Shown here in pieces: positions 17,400 through 25,311 of a stretch of 33,555 nucleotides of DNA. The notes below the pieces were generated by a model that saw only the letters and a program-made list of their open reading frames with translations, made no database searches and was not told where the DNA came from. Position 1 is the first letter of the stretch; the number at the start of each line of letters is the position of its first letter. Source of the stretch: Candidatus Aeolococcus gillhamiae (lineage in GTDB: Bacteria > Chloroflexota > Dormibacteria > Aeolococcales > Aeolococcaceae). The position numbers and the translations under genes were made by a program. The stretch covers positions 1-33,555 of the forward strand of contig QHBU01000149.1 of assembly GCA_003244045.1 (NCBI GenBank), in the 5' to 3' direction.

Positions 17400-18599
17400 A
17401 TGTCCTTGCGCACCCGCCTTCACCGTTCCGCTCCCACTCCCGGCGCGACTGCACCGACTCCTTCGTCGTCGCGCCGATTCGCCCGCTGGCACAGTGACTC
17501 GATCGCGCGGACCGGCGTCGCCGTCCTCGGCATCGTCGCCATCGGAGCCATCAGCGTGCTCGCCGTGGAGGAGCACAACCCGACCGCCGTGCATCGGGTC
17601 AATGGGCCACAAGCCGTCGCTGGGTGGAACGCACTGGACGGCCATGAGCGGGACCACGTGCCGGCGCTGCACTCGAGACCGGCGGGCACACCGAAGCCCG
17701 CCCCGACCGCAACACCCTCTCACGCGGCGACCGCGCTCGTACCGCCGTCATCGGGGCAGGCGCCCATCCGCAGAGCGGCAACAGTGGTGCGTTCCGGCCT
17801 TCCGCACGTGATGGTGATCATGGAGGAGAACAAGGGGTACGCGGCCACTCTCGGTTCGTGCGCGTCGGACCCCTACTACTGCTCGCTGGCGTCGACATAC
17901 GCGACGGACACCTCATGGTTCGGCATCGGCCACCCGAGCGCGCCCAACTACATCGGCATCGCCAGCGGCGGGATGCAGGGGGTGACCAGCGACTGCACGC
18001 CGCCCGCGTGCGGGCCGTTCGGCGCCCCATCGCTGGGTGGACAGCTCACCGCCGCGGGGATCCCGTGGCGTGCCTACATGGAGAGCATGCCGTCGCCGTG
18101 CTATGCGAGCGGCAGCTCGGGCCTATACGCCGAGAAGCACAACCCCTTCCTCTACTTCAACGATGTGCGGGCCGCGGCGAACTGCGCCTCGGTCGAGCAG
18201 CCCTACCCGGGGGCCGCAGGCCTGGTCTCCGCCCTCAACGGTCCGGGCGCGCCGGACTTCGTGTGGATCACCCCCAACCTCGCCAATGACATGCACGACG
18301 GCAGCGTCCAGCAGGGCGATGCGTGGCTGAGCGCCAACCTCGCCCCCGTGCTGGCGTCGCCATGGTTCACAGGAGGCAACGCCACCGTGATCGTGACCAT
18401 GGACGAGGGCCCGTCGGGCAACCAGATTCCGATGGTCGTGATCTCCAGCAACGCCAAGAGGAAGGGTCCCGTGGCAACGCCGGGCAACCATTACGGCACG
18501 CTCGGATCCATCGAGCGCGCGTACGGCCTCGGCCTGCTCGGCGCAGCGGGGAGCAGCAGCAGCGGCGACCTCGTCTCCCTGTTCGGCGGCCCCAAGTGA
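17400..18599 (+). CDS. Membrane-anchored phosphoesterase (PF04185-like)
   Basis: A 399-residue protein without accessory domain. A basic cytoplasmic start is followed by one membrane segment (about 37-56), a Pro/Ala-rich spacer (95-130) and the phosphoesterase domain (134-399). Motifs: EENKGY (142-147), HPSAPNY (178-184, Ser180 likely equivalent to the family nucleophile), PDFVWITPNLANDMH, MDEG (334-337) and GNHYGTL. Several cysteines (154, 161, 199, 204, 234, 262) could form disulfides, consistent with an extracytoplasmic site. The ATG at 17400 has only a weak SD; ATG 17331 would add 23 residues. A sulfotransferase gene follows after 25 bases and is probably cotranscribed. Confidence 0.83.
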   Translation: MSLRTRLHRSAPTPGATAPTPSSSRRFARWHSDSIARTGVAVLGIVAIGAISVLAVEEHNPTAVHRVNGPQAVAGWNALDGHERDHVPALHSRPAGTPKPAPTATPSHAATALVPPSSGQAPIRRAATVVRSGLPHVMVIMEENKGYAATLGSCASDPYYCSLASTYATDTSWFGIGHPSAPNYIGIASGGMQGVTSDCTPPACGPFGAPSLGGQLTAAGIPWRAYMESMPSPCYASGSSGLYAEKHNPFLYFNDVRAAANCASVEQPYPGAAGLVSALNGPGAPDFVWITPNLANDMHDGSVQQGDAWLSANLAPVLASPWFTGGNATVIVTMDEGPSGNQIPMVVISSNAKRKGPVATPGNHYGTLGSIERAYGLGLLGAAGSSSSGDLVSLFGGPK

Positions 18600-18624
18600 G
18601 GCCCAAGCCGCCCATCATCGGCTG

Positions 18625-19566
18625 ATGCTGGTCTTCTTCATCGGGACCGGGCGGTGTGGCTCCACCCCGGTTGTCGAGGTGGTGAGCCGCCACCGTGACG
18701 TCGGTTTTGTGTCCAACTTGGACGACAAGCTGAGCCAGCTCAACATGGCTGGCCGCTGGAACAACGCCCTGCACCGCCTCTCGCCGCCGCGCGACCCGCG
18801 CATGCGCCCGTTCCGTGACCGTCGCAAGCTCATCGAGCTCGGCCGGTTCCGCGTCGCGCCGTCGGAGGGCTGGAGCATCCTCGACCGCCAGGTGGCCCCG
18901 GTCATCTCGATGCCCTTTCGCGACCTCCTCGCGGAGGACTGTACGCCGTGGCTGCAGGGCCGTCTCAATGGCTTCTTCGAGCGGCGCATGGCGGTCCAGG
19001 GCCGGGGCACCTTCGTCCACCACTTCACCGGTTGGCCGCGCACAGGCATGCTCCATGCCGCCTTCCCGGATGCGAGGTTTGTCGAGGTGGTTCGGGATGG
19101 CCGCGCCGTCGCCAACTCCTGGCTGCAGATGGGCTGGTGGCAGGGCTACCGCGGCCCCAACGCCTGGCACCTCGGACCGCTGCCCCCTTCGTACGCGCAG
19201 GAATGGGACGACTCGGGTCGATCCTTCGTGACTCTCGCGGGCCTCGGCTGGAAGGTGCTCATCGACGCCTTCGATTCGGCCCGCTCGCTGATCCCGCCGT
19301 CGCAGTGGCTGCGCGTCCGCTACGAGGATGTTATCGCCGAGCCACGCCGCCACGTCGCCGAGATCCTGGACTTCAGTGGACTGGAATGGACCGACGAGTT
19401 CGAGAGGTCGTTTGCGGAGTACCCGTTCGTTGGCTCACGCATCGAGGGCTTCCGCCGCGATCTCGATCGGGACAACATCGCGCTCCTCGAATCCAGCCTT
19501 GCACCGACGCTTCGCACGCTCGGCTACGTTGTCGACGCACCCGAGCCGAAGTCCGCGCTTCCCTGA
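18625..19566 (+). CDS. Sulfotransferase family protein
   Basis: A 313-residue sulfotransferase of the Sulfotransferase_3 type. The PAPS 5'-phosphosulfate loop is GTGRCGST (7-14) and the 3'-phosphate motif is VRDGRAVANSW (156-166); RYEDV follows later, as in the family. It lacks the CGCG-EC motif of the other two sulfotransferases, so it is a different subgroup. The acceptor is unknown. Starts at ATG 18625, 25 bases after the anchored phosphoesterase, without a strong SD, which suggests translational coupling or reinitiation. Confidence 0.85.
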   Translation: MLVFFIGTGRCGSTPVVEVVSRHRDVGFVSNLDDKLSQLNMAGRWNNALHRLSPPRDPRMRPFRDRRKLIELGRFRVAPSEGWSILDRQVAPVISMPFRDLLAEDCTPWLQGRLNGFFERRMAVQGRGTFVHHFTGWPRTGMLHAAFPDARFVEVVRDGRAVANSWLQMGWWQGYRGPNAWHLGPLPPSYAQEWDDSGRSFVTLAGLGWKVLIDAFDSARSLIPPSQWLRVRYEDVIAEPRRHVAEILDFSGLEWTDEFERSFAEYPFVGSRIEGFRRDLDRDNIALLESSLAPTLRTLGYVVDAPEPKSALP

Positions 19567-19650
19567 GGAACCGCGAGCCCTCTCCGGCCCGAACGTGCCG
19601 AGAATGGCACACCGCACCATCTACCAGAAACGCCTACAGTGGCGGGTGCC

Positions 19651-19656
19651 TATAAC
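19651..19656 (+). promoter_or_regulatory. Candidate -10 element before the two-IPT phosphoesterase
   Basis: TATAAC lies 29 bases before the ATG at 19685 in a 118-base gap. No clear -35 is present. A short leader with GGGGGCGGG as SD follows. Confidence 0.3.
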
Positions 19657-19684
19657 GGCACAGGGCACAGGGGGCGGGCTCTTG

Positions 19685-21757
19685 ATGCTAGCGCGTCCAC
19701 AGCGATTGGCCGCCGGCGGCACTTGGTTTGCACGGCAGGCGCGCTCGCTCGCGCTCGGTGGGATCGTCGCCACCACCGTGATGGGGTGGACAGTGGCGCA
19801 GGCCATACCCGGGTTCGGGACATCGTGGGGGGTCGCGCAGAGCTTTGGTGCAGCCAGCGCTTCGACGGCGACCTCGCTGACAGCGTCGACGGCGACCAGC
19901 ACAGGAAGCGGCGACCTACTCGTGGCTGCCATACGAGCACGCGACACCAGCGCGCTGTCGACGGTGAAAGGCATCTCCGATTCCGCAAGGAACGTGTGGG
20001 TCAAAGCGGTGACGGTCATCCAGGGTACCCAGGCGGACGGCGAGATCTGGTACGCCGCGCATGCTGTAGGCGTCGCCGGTGTCACGGTGACGGTCACAAC
20101 GCCGGCTGCACTCGCGATGACGGTCCTCGACATCACCGGCACCTCCGCGACCGCGTTGGACCGCACCGTCGCACTCTCGGCGAATAGCGCATCGGCGTCG
20201 ACCGGGACGACGTCCGCAACGACCCAGGCGAACGAGATTGTCGTTGGCGCCATCGGATGGAACGCGAAGGTCACCCCCAGCGCGCCTGCTGGGTACGCCA
20301 TCGGGACCATCGAGCAGTCGAACGCCTCGGGAACAGCGAGCGGCGAACAGACGGCGTGGAAGGTGGTCAGCGCCGACGGTCCGCAGGGATACGGAGTTAC
20401 TCTGAGCAGCCCAGCTGGTTGGACGGGCACTATGGCCACGTTCGCGATAGCGACATCGCCACCGCCGACGGTGACGGGCTTCAGTCCCTCCGCTGGACCG
20501 GATGGCGGCACCGTCAGCATCACCGGCAGCGGGTTCACCTCCGCAACCGGGGTGGCCTTCAACGGCATCAGCCAACCTGTCTTCACCGTGAACAGCGACA
20601 CCCAGGTCACCGCCACCGTGCCCACCGGAGCCACGAGCGGTCCGATCACGGTGACCAACTCCGGCGGTGCGGGCACCTCATCACGGTCCTTCACGGTGCA
20701 GCCCACGATCACTGTTCTGAACCCCACGAGCGGCCCGATCGGGGCCGCGGTGACGATCTCGGGGTCAGGCTTCAGCGGTGTCACCGGCGTAGCCTTCTAC
20801 GGCGGAACAGCCGCGACGGTCACGACCTCCAGCGACTCGCAGATCTCCACGAGCGTTCCTAGCGGAGCCACCAACGGCCCGATCACGGTCACCACCGCGG
20901 GTGGAACAACCAGCTCGTCCGCTTCGTTCACGGTGACGACGCAGCCGGCCACACCCCACGTGATGGTTGTGCTTCTCGAGAACAAGGGCTACGCAGCCAC
21001 GCTGGGTAGCTGCGGCGCAGGCTCGCCCGACCCGTACTTCTGCTCCCTGGCATCGGCGTACACGAGTCTCACCTCGTGGCACGCCCTGTCTCACCCATCG
21101 CTGCCCAACTACCTCGCGTTGGTCAGTGGCTCAACGCAGGGATGCACCAGTGACACTTGCAAGGGTCCCTACACAGGCCCGGAGTTGGGGGGACAGTTGA
21201 CGGCGGCAGCAATTCCAATTCCGTGGGCCGCGTACATGGAGACGATGCCATCGGCTTGCTATACGCAGGGGAGCAGCGGAGCGTACGTCAGGAGGCACGA
21301 TCCCTTCCTGTACTTCAACGACGTTCTCAACAATGGTTGCGCCAACGATGTCCTGCCATATCCGGGAAGCAGCGCGATAGCGCCGGCGCTGACCGCACCG
21401 GGCGCGCCTGACTTTGTCTGGATAACCCCAGACCTCAATGACGACATGCACAAGGGCACCATCCAACAGGGCGATGCTTGGCTGCAGGCAAATATCGCCC
21501 CCGTGCTGAGTTCCCCCTGGTTCACGGCGGGCAACGCCACGGTCATCATCACAATGGATGAAGGCCTCAGCTCAGATACAACGAATCAGGTCCCCACTGT
21601 GATTATCTCGAGCAATGCTCAGGGGAAGGGCAATGTGAGCGCGCCTAGTGGCAATCACTACGGGCTGTTGCGTTCGATAGAGGAAGCGTTCGGATTGCCG
21701 TACCTCGGCGCAGCCGCGGACCCAACCAACGCCGATATCTCTGGCCTCTTCGGCTAG
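19685..21757 (+). CDS. Secreted phosphoesterase with unknown N-terminal domain and two IPT/TIG domains
   Basis: A 690-residue exported protein. The signal sequence covers about residues 1-40. The unrecognised N-terminal domain spans about 52-256 (SFGAASAS, GEQTAWKVVSADGPQ, GWTGTMATF). Two IPT/TIG modules follow (about 262-339 and 340-422; GFSPSAGPDGGTVSITGSGF, then LNPTSGPIGAAVTISGSGF). The phosphoesterase (about 424-690) has LENKGY, HPSLPNYLALVSG, PDFVWITPDLNDDMH, ITMDEG and GNHYGLLRSIEEAFGL. It belongs to the HPSxPNY subgroup with the genes at 17400 and 22022. The ATG at 19685 follows GGGGGCGGG; the frame is open further upstream but overlaps the sulfotransferase. The substrate is unknown. 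Confidence 0.85.
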   Translation: MLARPQRLAAGGTWFARQARSLALGGIVATTVMGWTVAQAIPGFGTSWGVAQSFGAASASTATSLTASTATSTGSGDLLVAAIRARDTSALSTVKGISDSARNVWVKAVTVIQGTQADGEIWYAAHAVGVAGVTVTVTTPAALAMTVLDITGTSATALDRTVALSANSASASTGTTSATTQANEIVVGAIGWNAKVTPSAPAGYAIGTIEQSNASGTASGEQTAWKVVSADGPQGYGVTLSSPAGWTGTMATFAIATSPPPTVTGFSPSAGPDGGTVSITGSGFTSATGVAFNGISQPVFTVNSDTQVTATVPTGATSGPITVTNSGGAGTSSRSFTVQPTITVLNPTSGPIGAAVTISGSGFSGVTGVAFYGGTAATVTTSSDSQISTSVPSGATNGPITVTTAGGTTSSSASFTVTTQPATPHVMVVLLENKGYAATLGSCGAGSPDPYFCSLASAYTSLTSWHALSHPSLPNYLALVSGSTQGCTSDTCKGPYTGPELGGQLTAAAIPIPWAAYMETMPSACYTQGSSGAYVRRHDPFLYFNDVLNNGCANDVLPYPGSSAIAPALTAPGAPDFVWITPDLNDDMHKGTIQQGDAWLQANIAPVLSSPWFTAGNATVIITMDEGLSSDTTNQVPTVIISSNAQGKGNVSAPSGNHYGLLRSIEEAFGLPYLGAAADPTNADISGLFG

Positions 21758-22021
21758 CCGGGCGATCCCGGTTCGCTGCAGACTCTCGCGCGCGTCACCG
21801 ACATTGGCGATGAGGTAACGACCGGGTCACGTCTTACCGGATCATTGCCGAGCCGTGACGGAGACCGCCATAGAGTGGGCCCCAGATCGCAAACGGCAGC
21901 GCTGCGGATCGTGACGTCACCGAAGCCGTGAGGCGGTCCAGACCACAGGCTCTGGATCTGCCCCACGCCTCTTGCGGGGGCGCGCGATCGGTGGCGATGC
22001 CCTGGAAAAGGGGATCACACA
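21758..22021 (+). other. Intergenic region, no gene seen
   Basis: 264 bases between two phosphoesterase genes. A short hairpin CCGGG-CGAT-CCCGG (21758-21771) abuts the preceding stop and may be a weak terminator. TTGCCG near 21844 followed by CATAGA is a poor promoter candidate. The AAGGGG site for the next gene is at its end. Confidence 0.3.
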
Positions 22022-24040
22022 ATGATCCGACGCTATCTGTCGCTAATTCCGCTCGCCTTCGCGCTGCTGCTTGCGGCCTCGTTCACGGGCGCGCGCACGC
22101 CGGCGAACGCCTCCGCTCTCGGTGCGCGCAACCCCTACGCGCAGCCGTTCGCCAGCTCGTCCATCTGGAACCAGCCGATCGGCAGCGCGGCGTCGTATGT
22201 GCCGGCGCGGATCGCGCCACCCACGGTGCGTGCGCTGACCGCTGACCAGACGTTCGTGCTGATGAACCCCAAGGCCCCGATGACCACGATCACGCGCAAC
22301 GGCGGTCAGCACGCCAACCGCTGCAACGGCAACGGCACGGTCGCCACGGTGCCGGTCCCGGCGTCGCTGGTGGTGCCGTCGTCGACGTCCAACAACGGCT
22401 ACGCGGCGGTCGAAGCGGACGGCAAAACGGTCATCGAGGGCGGTGACTTCGCACGCTGCGCGCCCGGGTCGACGCCGACCGTCGGCTCGGTGAAGGTCAT
22501 CGGCTCGCTCTACGGAGATGGCACCATTGGCGGCGTCGGCGGCTCTGGCCTGTCCGTTCTCGGTGGCCTGCTCCGCGTCAACGAGTTGGTGCCGGGCGCG
22601 ACGATCACCCACGCGCTGCGCGTCAACCTCGACGGCAGAGCCGACCTCTTCAAGGCGCCTGCTGCGACCTGCTACCGCTGGCCGGCCACGCGCTGCGACG
22701 GTTACGGGCCCGCGCGTTACGGCGGCACCAACCCCGCGCTGAAGATGGGCGCGCTGCTGGCACTGCCGGCGAACCTCGACCTCAGCAGCCTGGGCATCTC
22801 GTCGGGTCCAGGGCTGATCCTTGCCCGCGCGCTCCAGAACTACGGCGCATACGTCAGCAACGACACCGCCCGGCCGGTCTTCAGCATCGTCACCGAGGCG
22901 GGCGGCGCATCGACCGTGGCGCAGTTCCAGAGCGCCTGGGGCTTCTCGTTCACGACCTCTGGCGTGAGCGGCAGCCCCTGGGCGAACGACATCATGCTGA
23001 TCCTCAGGCACCTCGACGTGGTCAACAACAACGGCCCTGCTTCCGTCGGTGGCGGCGGCGTCGCCCGCGTGCCGCAGGCCCCTCCGCTCGACGGCTCGGG
23101 CGGTCCCACGCCGACGCCCTCGCCCACACCTAGCGACTCGCCGACCCCCTCGCCCACGCCCTCTCCGACGGCGACGCCGCGCCCCACCGGCACGCCGACG
23201 CCGAATCCCACACCGTCCCCGACCGGAACGCCCACCTCTTCGCCGACGCCCACGCCAACCGGCGGGAAGCCGCACGTCATGGTGGTGATGCTGGAGAACA
23301 AGGGGTACGGACCCACGCTGGGGACGTGCACCGCTGACCCGTACTTCTGCTCGCTCGCGGCCACCTACGCGTCGTACACAAACTGGCATGGCGTGGGCCA
23401 CCCGAGCCTGCCCAACTACCTCGCCTTCGACAGCGGAAGCTCGCAAGGATGCGCCTCAGACAGTTGCGCCACGGGCCTGAGCGCCACCGACCTCGGCGGC
23501 CAGCTGTCCATGGCCGGCGTCCCGTGGACCGCGTACATGGAATCCATGCCGTCGCCGTGCTACACGGGTGGGTCGGCGGGCGGATACGCCAGGAAGCACA
23601 ACCCCTTCGCCTACTTCACCGACAACGGCCCGACCTGCCACGTGCAGCCGTACCCCGGAGCCGCCGGGATGGTGGCGGCGCTCGACGGCCCGGCCGCCCC
23701 TGACTTCGCCTGGATCACCCCGAACCTCATCAACGACATGCACGATGGGACAGTCCAGCAGGGCGACGCCTGGCTCCAGGCCAACGTCGCGCCGATCCTC
23801 GCCTCGAGCTGGTTCACCAACTTCCCGTCCACGGTCATCGTGACCATGGACGAGGGCGACTCGGGTGGGTCGAACCAGATCCCGCTGGTGGTCATCTCGC
23901 ACGCCAGCAAGGGCCAGGGAGCCATCGCCACCGCGGGCAACCACTACGGCACCCTGCGCTCGATCGAGGAGGCGTACGGCCTCGGTCTTCTCGGGGGCGC
24001 AGCGGCCGCCGGCATCGCTGACCCGATCCACAGCTTCTGA
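22022..24040 (+). CDS. Secreted phosphoesterase fused to an uncharacterised N-terminal domain
   Basis: A 672-residue exported protein. A signal peptide (1-32, likely cut near ANASA) is followed by a domain of about 310 residues that I recognise only as an uncharacterised secreted family: it opens NPYAQPFASSSIWNQPIG and has CYRWPATRCDGYGP (about 217-230) and a YGAYVSNDT stretch. A long PT-rich linker (362-415) joins it to the phosphoesterase domain (416-672), with LENKGY, HPSLPNYLAFDSG, PDFAWITPNLINDMH, TMDEGD and GNHYGTLRSIEEAYGL. ATG at 22022 with AAGGGG nine bases upstream. The linker implies a flexible two-headed extracellular protein. The N-terminal domain could be an enzyme or binder; the sequence does not say which. 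Confidence 0.83.
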   Translation: MIRRYLSLIPLAFALLLAASFTGARTPANASALGARNPYAQPFASSSIWNQPIGSAASYVPARIAPPTVRALTADQTFVLMNPKAPMTTITRNGGQHANRCNGNGTVATVPVPASLVVPSSTSNNGYAAVEADGKTVIEGGDFARCAPGSTPTVGSVKVIGSLYGDGTIGGVGGSGLSVLGGLLRVNELVPGATITHALRVNLDGRADLFKAPAATCYRWPATRCDGYGPARYGGTNPALKMGALLALPANLDLSSLGISSGPGLILARALQNYGAYVSNDTARPVFSIVTEAGGASTVAQFQSAWGFSFTTSGVSGSPWANDIMLILRHLDVVNNNGPASVGGGGVARVPQAPPLDGSGGPTPTPSPTPSDSPTPSPTPSPTATPRPTGTPTPNPTPSPTGTPTSSPTPTPTGGKPHVMVVMLENKGYGPTLGTCTADPYFCSLAATYASYTNWHGVGHPSLPNYLAFDSGSSQGCASDSCATGLSATDLGGQLSMAGVPWTAYMESMPSPCYTGGSAGGYARKHNPFAYFTDNGPTCHVQPYPGAAGMVAALDGPAAPDFAWITPNLINDMHDGTVQQGDAWLQANVAPILASSWFTNFPSTVIVTMDEGDSGGSNQIPLVVISHASKGQGAIATAGNHYGTLRSIEEAYGLGLLGGAAAAGIADPIHSF

Positions 24041-24057
24041 CAGCAGGCGCGCTCCGT

Positions 24058-24088
24058 GCCCGGCCCATCCCCTCGGGTGGTGCCGGGC
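24058..24088. terminator. Hairpin between convergent genes
   Basis: GCCCGGC and GCCGGGC form a perfect outer stem, with partial pairing of CATCCC and GGGTGG inside. It follows the phosphoesterase stop by 17 bases and precedes the end of the convergent lipoprotein gene. There is no clear T-run. Confidence 0.5.
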
Positions 24089-24125
24089 TGCGCGAGCTGT
24101 GGTTTCACCCCAGTTGCGCGATTGC

Positions 24126-25244
24126 TCAGCCTTTGCTGACGGGCAGCGCAGCCACGACGGACGCGAGAGTCGCTGCTGGCACCGCGTTGTACCCCTTGGG
24201 CAGCTCAACCGCGTTGGCGCCGACGGAGGCTGCCCACTGGAGAGTCGTGGTCAGGTCACCGATGCGTGTCAGCGCCGCGGTCTGAAAGGAGATCGGGCTG
24301 CCCAGCAGGATCATCGCCTCATACATGTGCTGGTACAGCCCCGGCTGCAGAGGAAAGCGGATGGAATTGTTCTCGAGCACGCACTGCGGGCCGAGGGTCA
24401 CTCGGCAGTAGTGCATCATCTGCTCGGTGAAGTCCTCGTCGGAGGCGTGAACACCGGCGCCGACCACCAGCTGATAGGGATTGAAGGCCACGCCGATGCG
24501 CGTGCTGTGCCATACGGTGCCCAGCTGGATCTCCTGGCTGATACACGACTTGTCCGCGTTGATGGTGAAGCCCGCGCTGAGAAGGTTCTGCACGGTGGAT
24601 GGATCCTCGACGTCGCGGATCATGGTCTCGGCGTAGAACGTCATGCACCGCGACACGGTGACCTCGCGAATCTCCGGCACGGAGTCGTACCGGGCGGCGA
24701 GGCGCTTCCACAGGTCAGCGTACGCGGCGCCGAAGGCGTCAGTCCAGAAGCGCCCGACCGTGCCGGTGAGCGCCCCTGCCGTCACCGCCACGGGGGGCCC
24801 GCCGAGTTGTTTCGCCCAGGCAGGCGCGTACACACCCGTGTACAGGCGGATCTTGATGCCGACCGGCGTCTGACCAGCGACGGCATTCATCCGTCGCGCG
24901 GTGGTCATCGCCTGGTCGATGGCATTGTTCGCGACGATGTCGCCCGGCGTGGGCTGGAGGTCGCTCCAGTTGACGGCGACGACGAAGTTGGTGACGACGT
25001 TGCGCAGAGCAGCCGCAGGCGGACCGTCGCGATCGATCAGGCCGTGGAGCATCGGCTTCAGGTTGCTGTTCAGCGTTGGTTGCGGGCTTGCCGGCGTGGA
25101 GCTCGACCGGCTGGGGCTTGCGGTCACCAGCACCGGTGTCTGCTCGTCGCACCCGGCGAGCGCCACCAGGAGACCGGTCACGACGAGCAGCCCTCGCGTC
25201 GACCACGCCACACGGACGGCACGTTGAATCGCCGCTGATCTCAC
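24126..25244 (-). CDS. Lipoprotein with possible glycoside-hydrolase-like barrel
   Basis: A 372-residue predicted lipoprotein. The lipobox VALAGC places the lipidated cysteine at residue 32, followed by a Ser/Pro-rich spacer. The rest resembles the TIM-barrel start of GH42-like or related proteins: NFVVAVNWSDLQPTPGD, IKIRLYTGVYAPAW, a Trp/Tyr-rich helix YADLWKRLAARY and EIREVTVSRCM. Catalytic acids cannot be assigned with certainty, so it may be a glycan hydrolase or a non-catalytic relative. It is the last gene of the minus-strand polysaccharide cluster, 67 bases after a glycosyltransferase. The GTG at 25244 has no good SD. Alternative starts downstream would still include the lipobox. Confidence 0.65.
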   Translation of the reverse strand: MRSAAIQRAVRVAWSTRGLLVVTGLLVALAGCDEQTPVLVTASPSRSSSTPASPQPTLNSNLKPMLHGLIDRDGPPAAALRNVVTNFVVAVNWSDLQPTPGDIVANNAIDQAMTTARRMNAVAGQTPVGIKIRLYTGVYAPAWAKQLGGPPVAVTAGALTGTVGRFWTDAFGAAYADLWKRLAARYDSVPEIREVTVSRCMTFYAETMIRDVEDPSTVQNLLSAGFTINADKSCISQEIQLGTVWHSTRIGVAFNPYQLVVGAGVHASDEDFTEQMMHYCRVTLGPQCVLENNSIRFPLQPGLYQHMYEAMILLGSPISFQTAALTRIGDLTTTLQWAASVGANAVELPKGYNAVPAATLASVVAALPVSKG

Positions 25245-25311
25245 CCGCGACAGCCTAGCACGCCCTCATCGCAGCACCCTCGCGAGGCGGGTGAGGCAAG
25301 CGGGCGCTTCG

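Noticed and set aside
23107-23264. CCGACGCC-type simple repeats as a microsatellite or phase-variable tract
   Set aside because: The repeats encode an in-frame PT-rich linker with varied codons; units are imperfect and slippage is not specifically suggested.
22043-23446. Minus-strand open frame of about 467 codons opposite the last phosphoesterase
   Set aside because: Arg/Gly-rich shadow without motifs; the plus strand has a signal peptide and conserved catalytic motifs.
23865-25238. Plus-strand open frame spanning the convergent junction and the lipoprotein gene
   Set aside because: It is antisense to the lipoprotein and continues out of frame through the phosphoesterase end and the terminator hairpin; no domain is visible.
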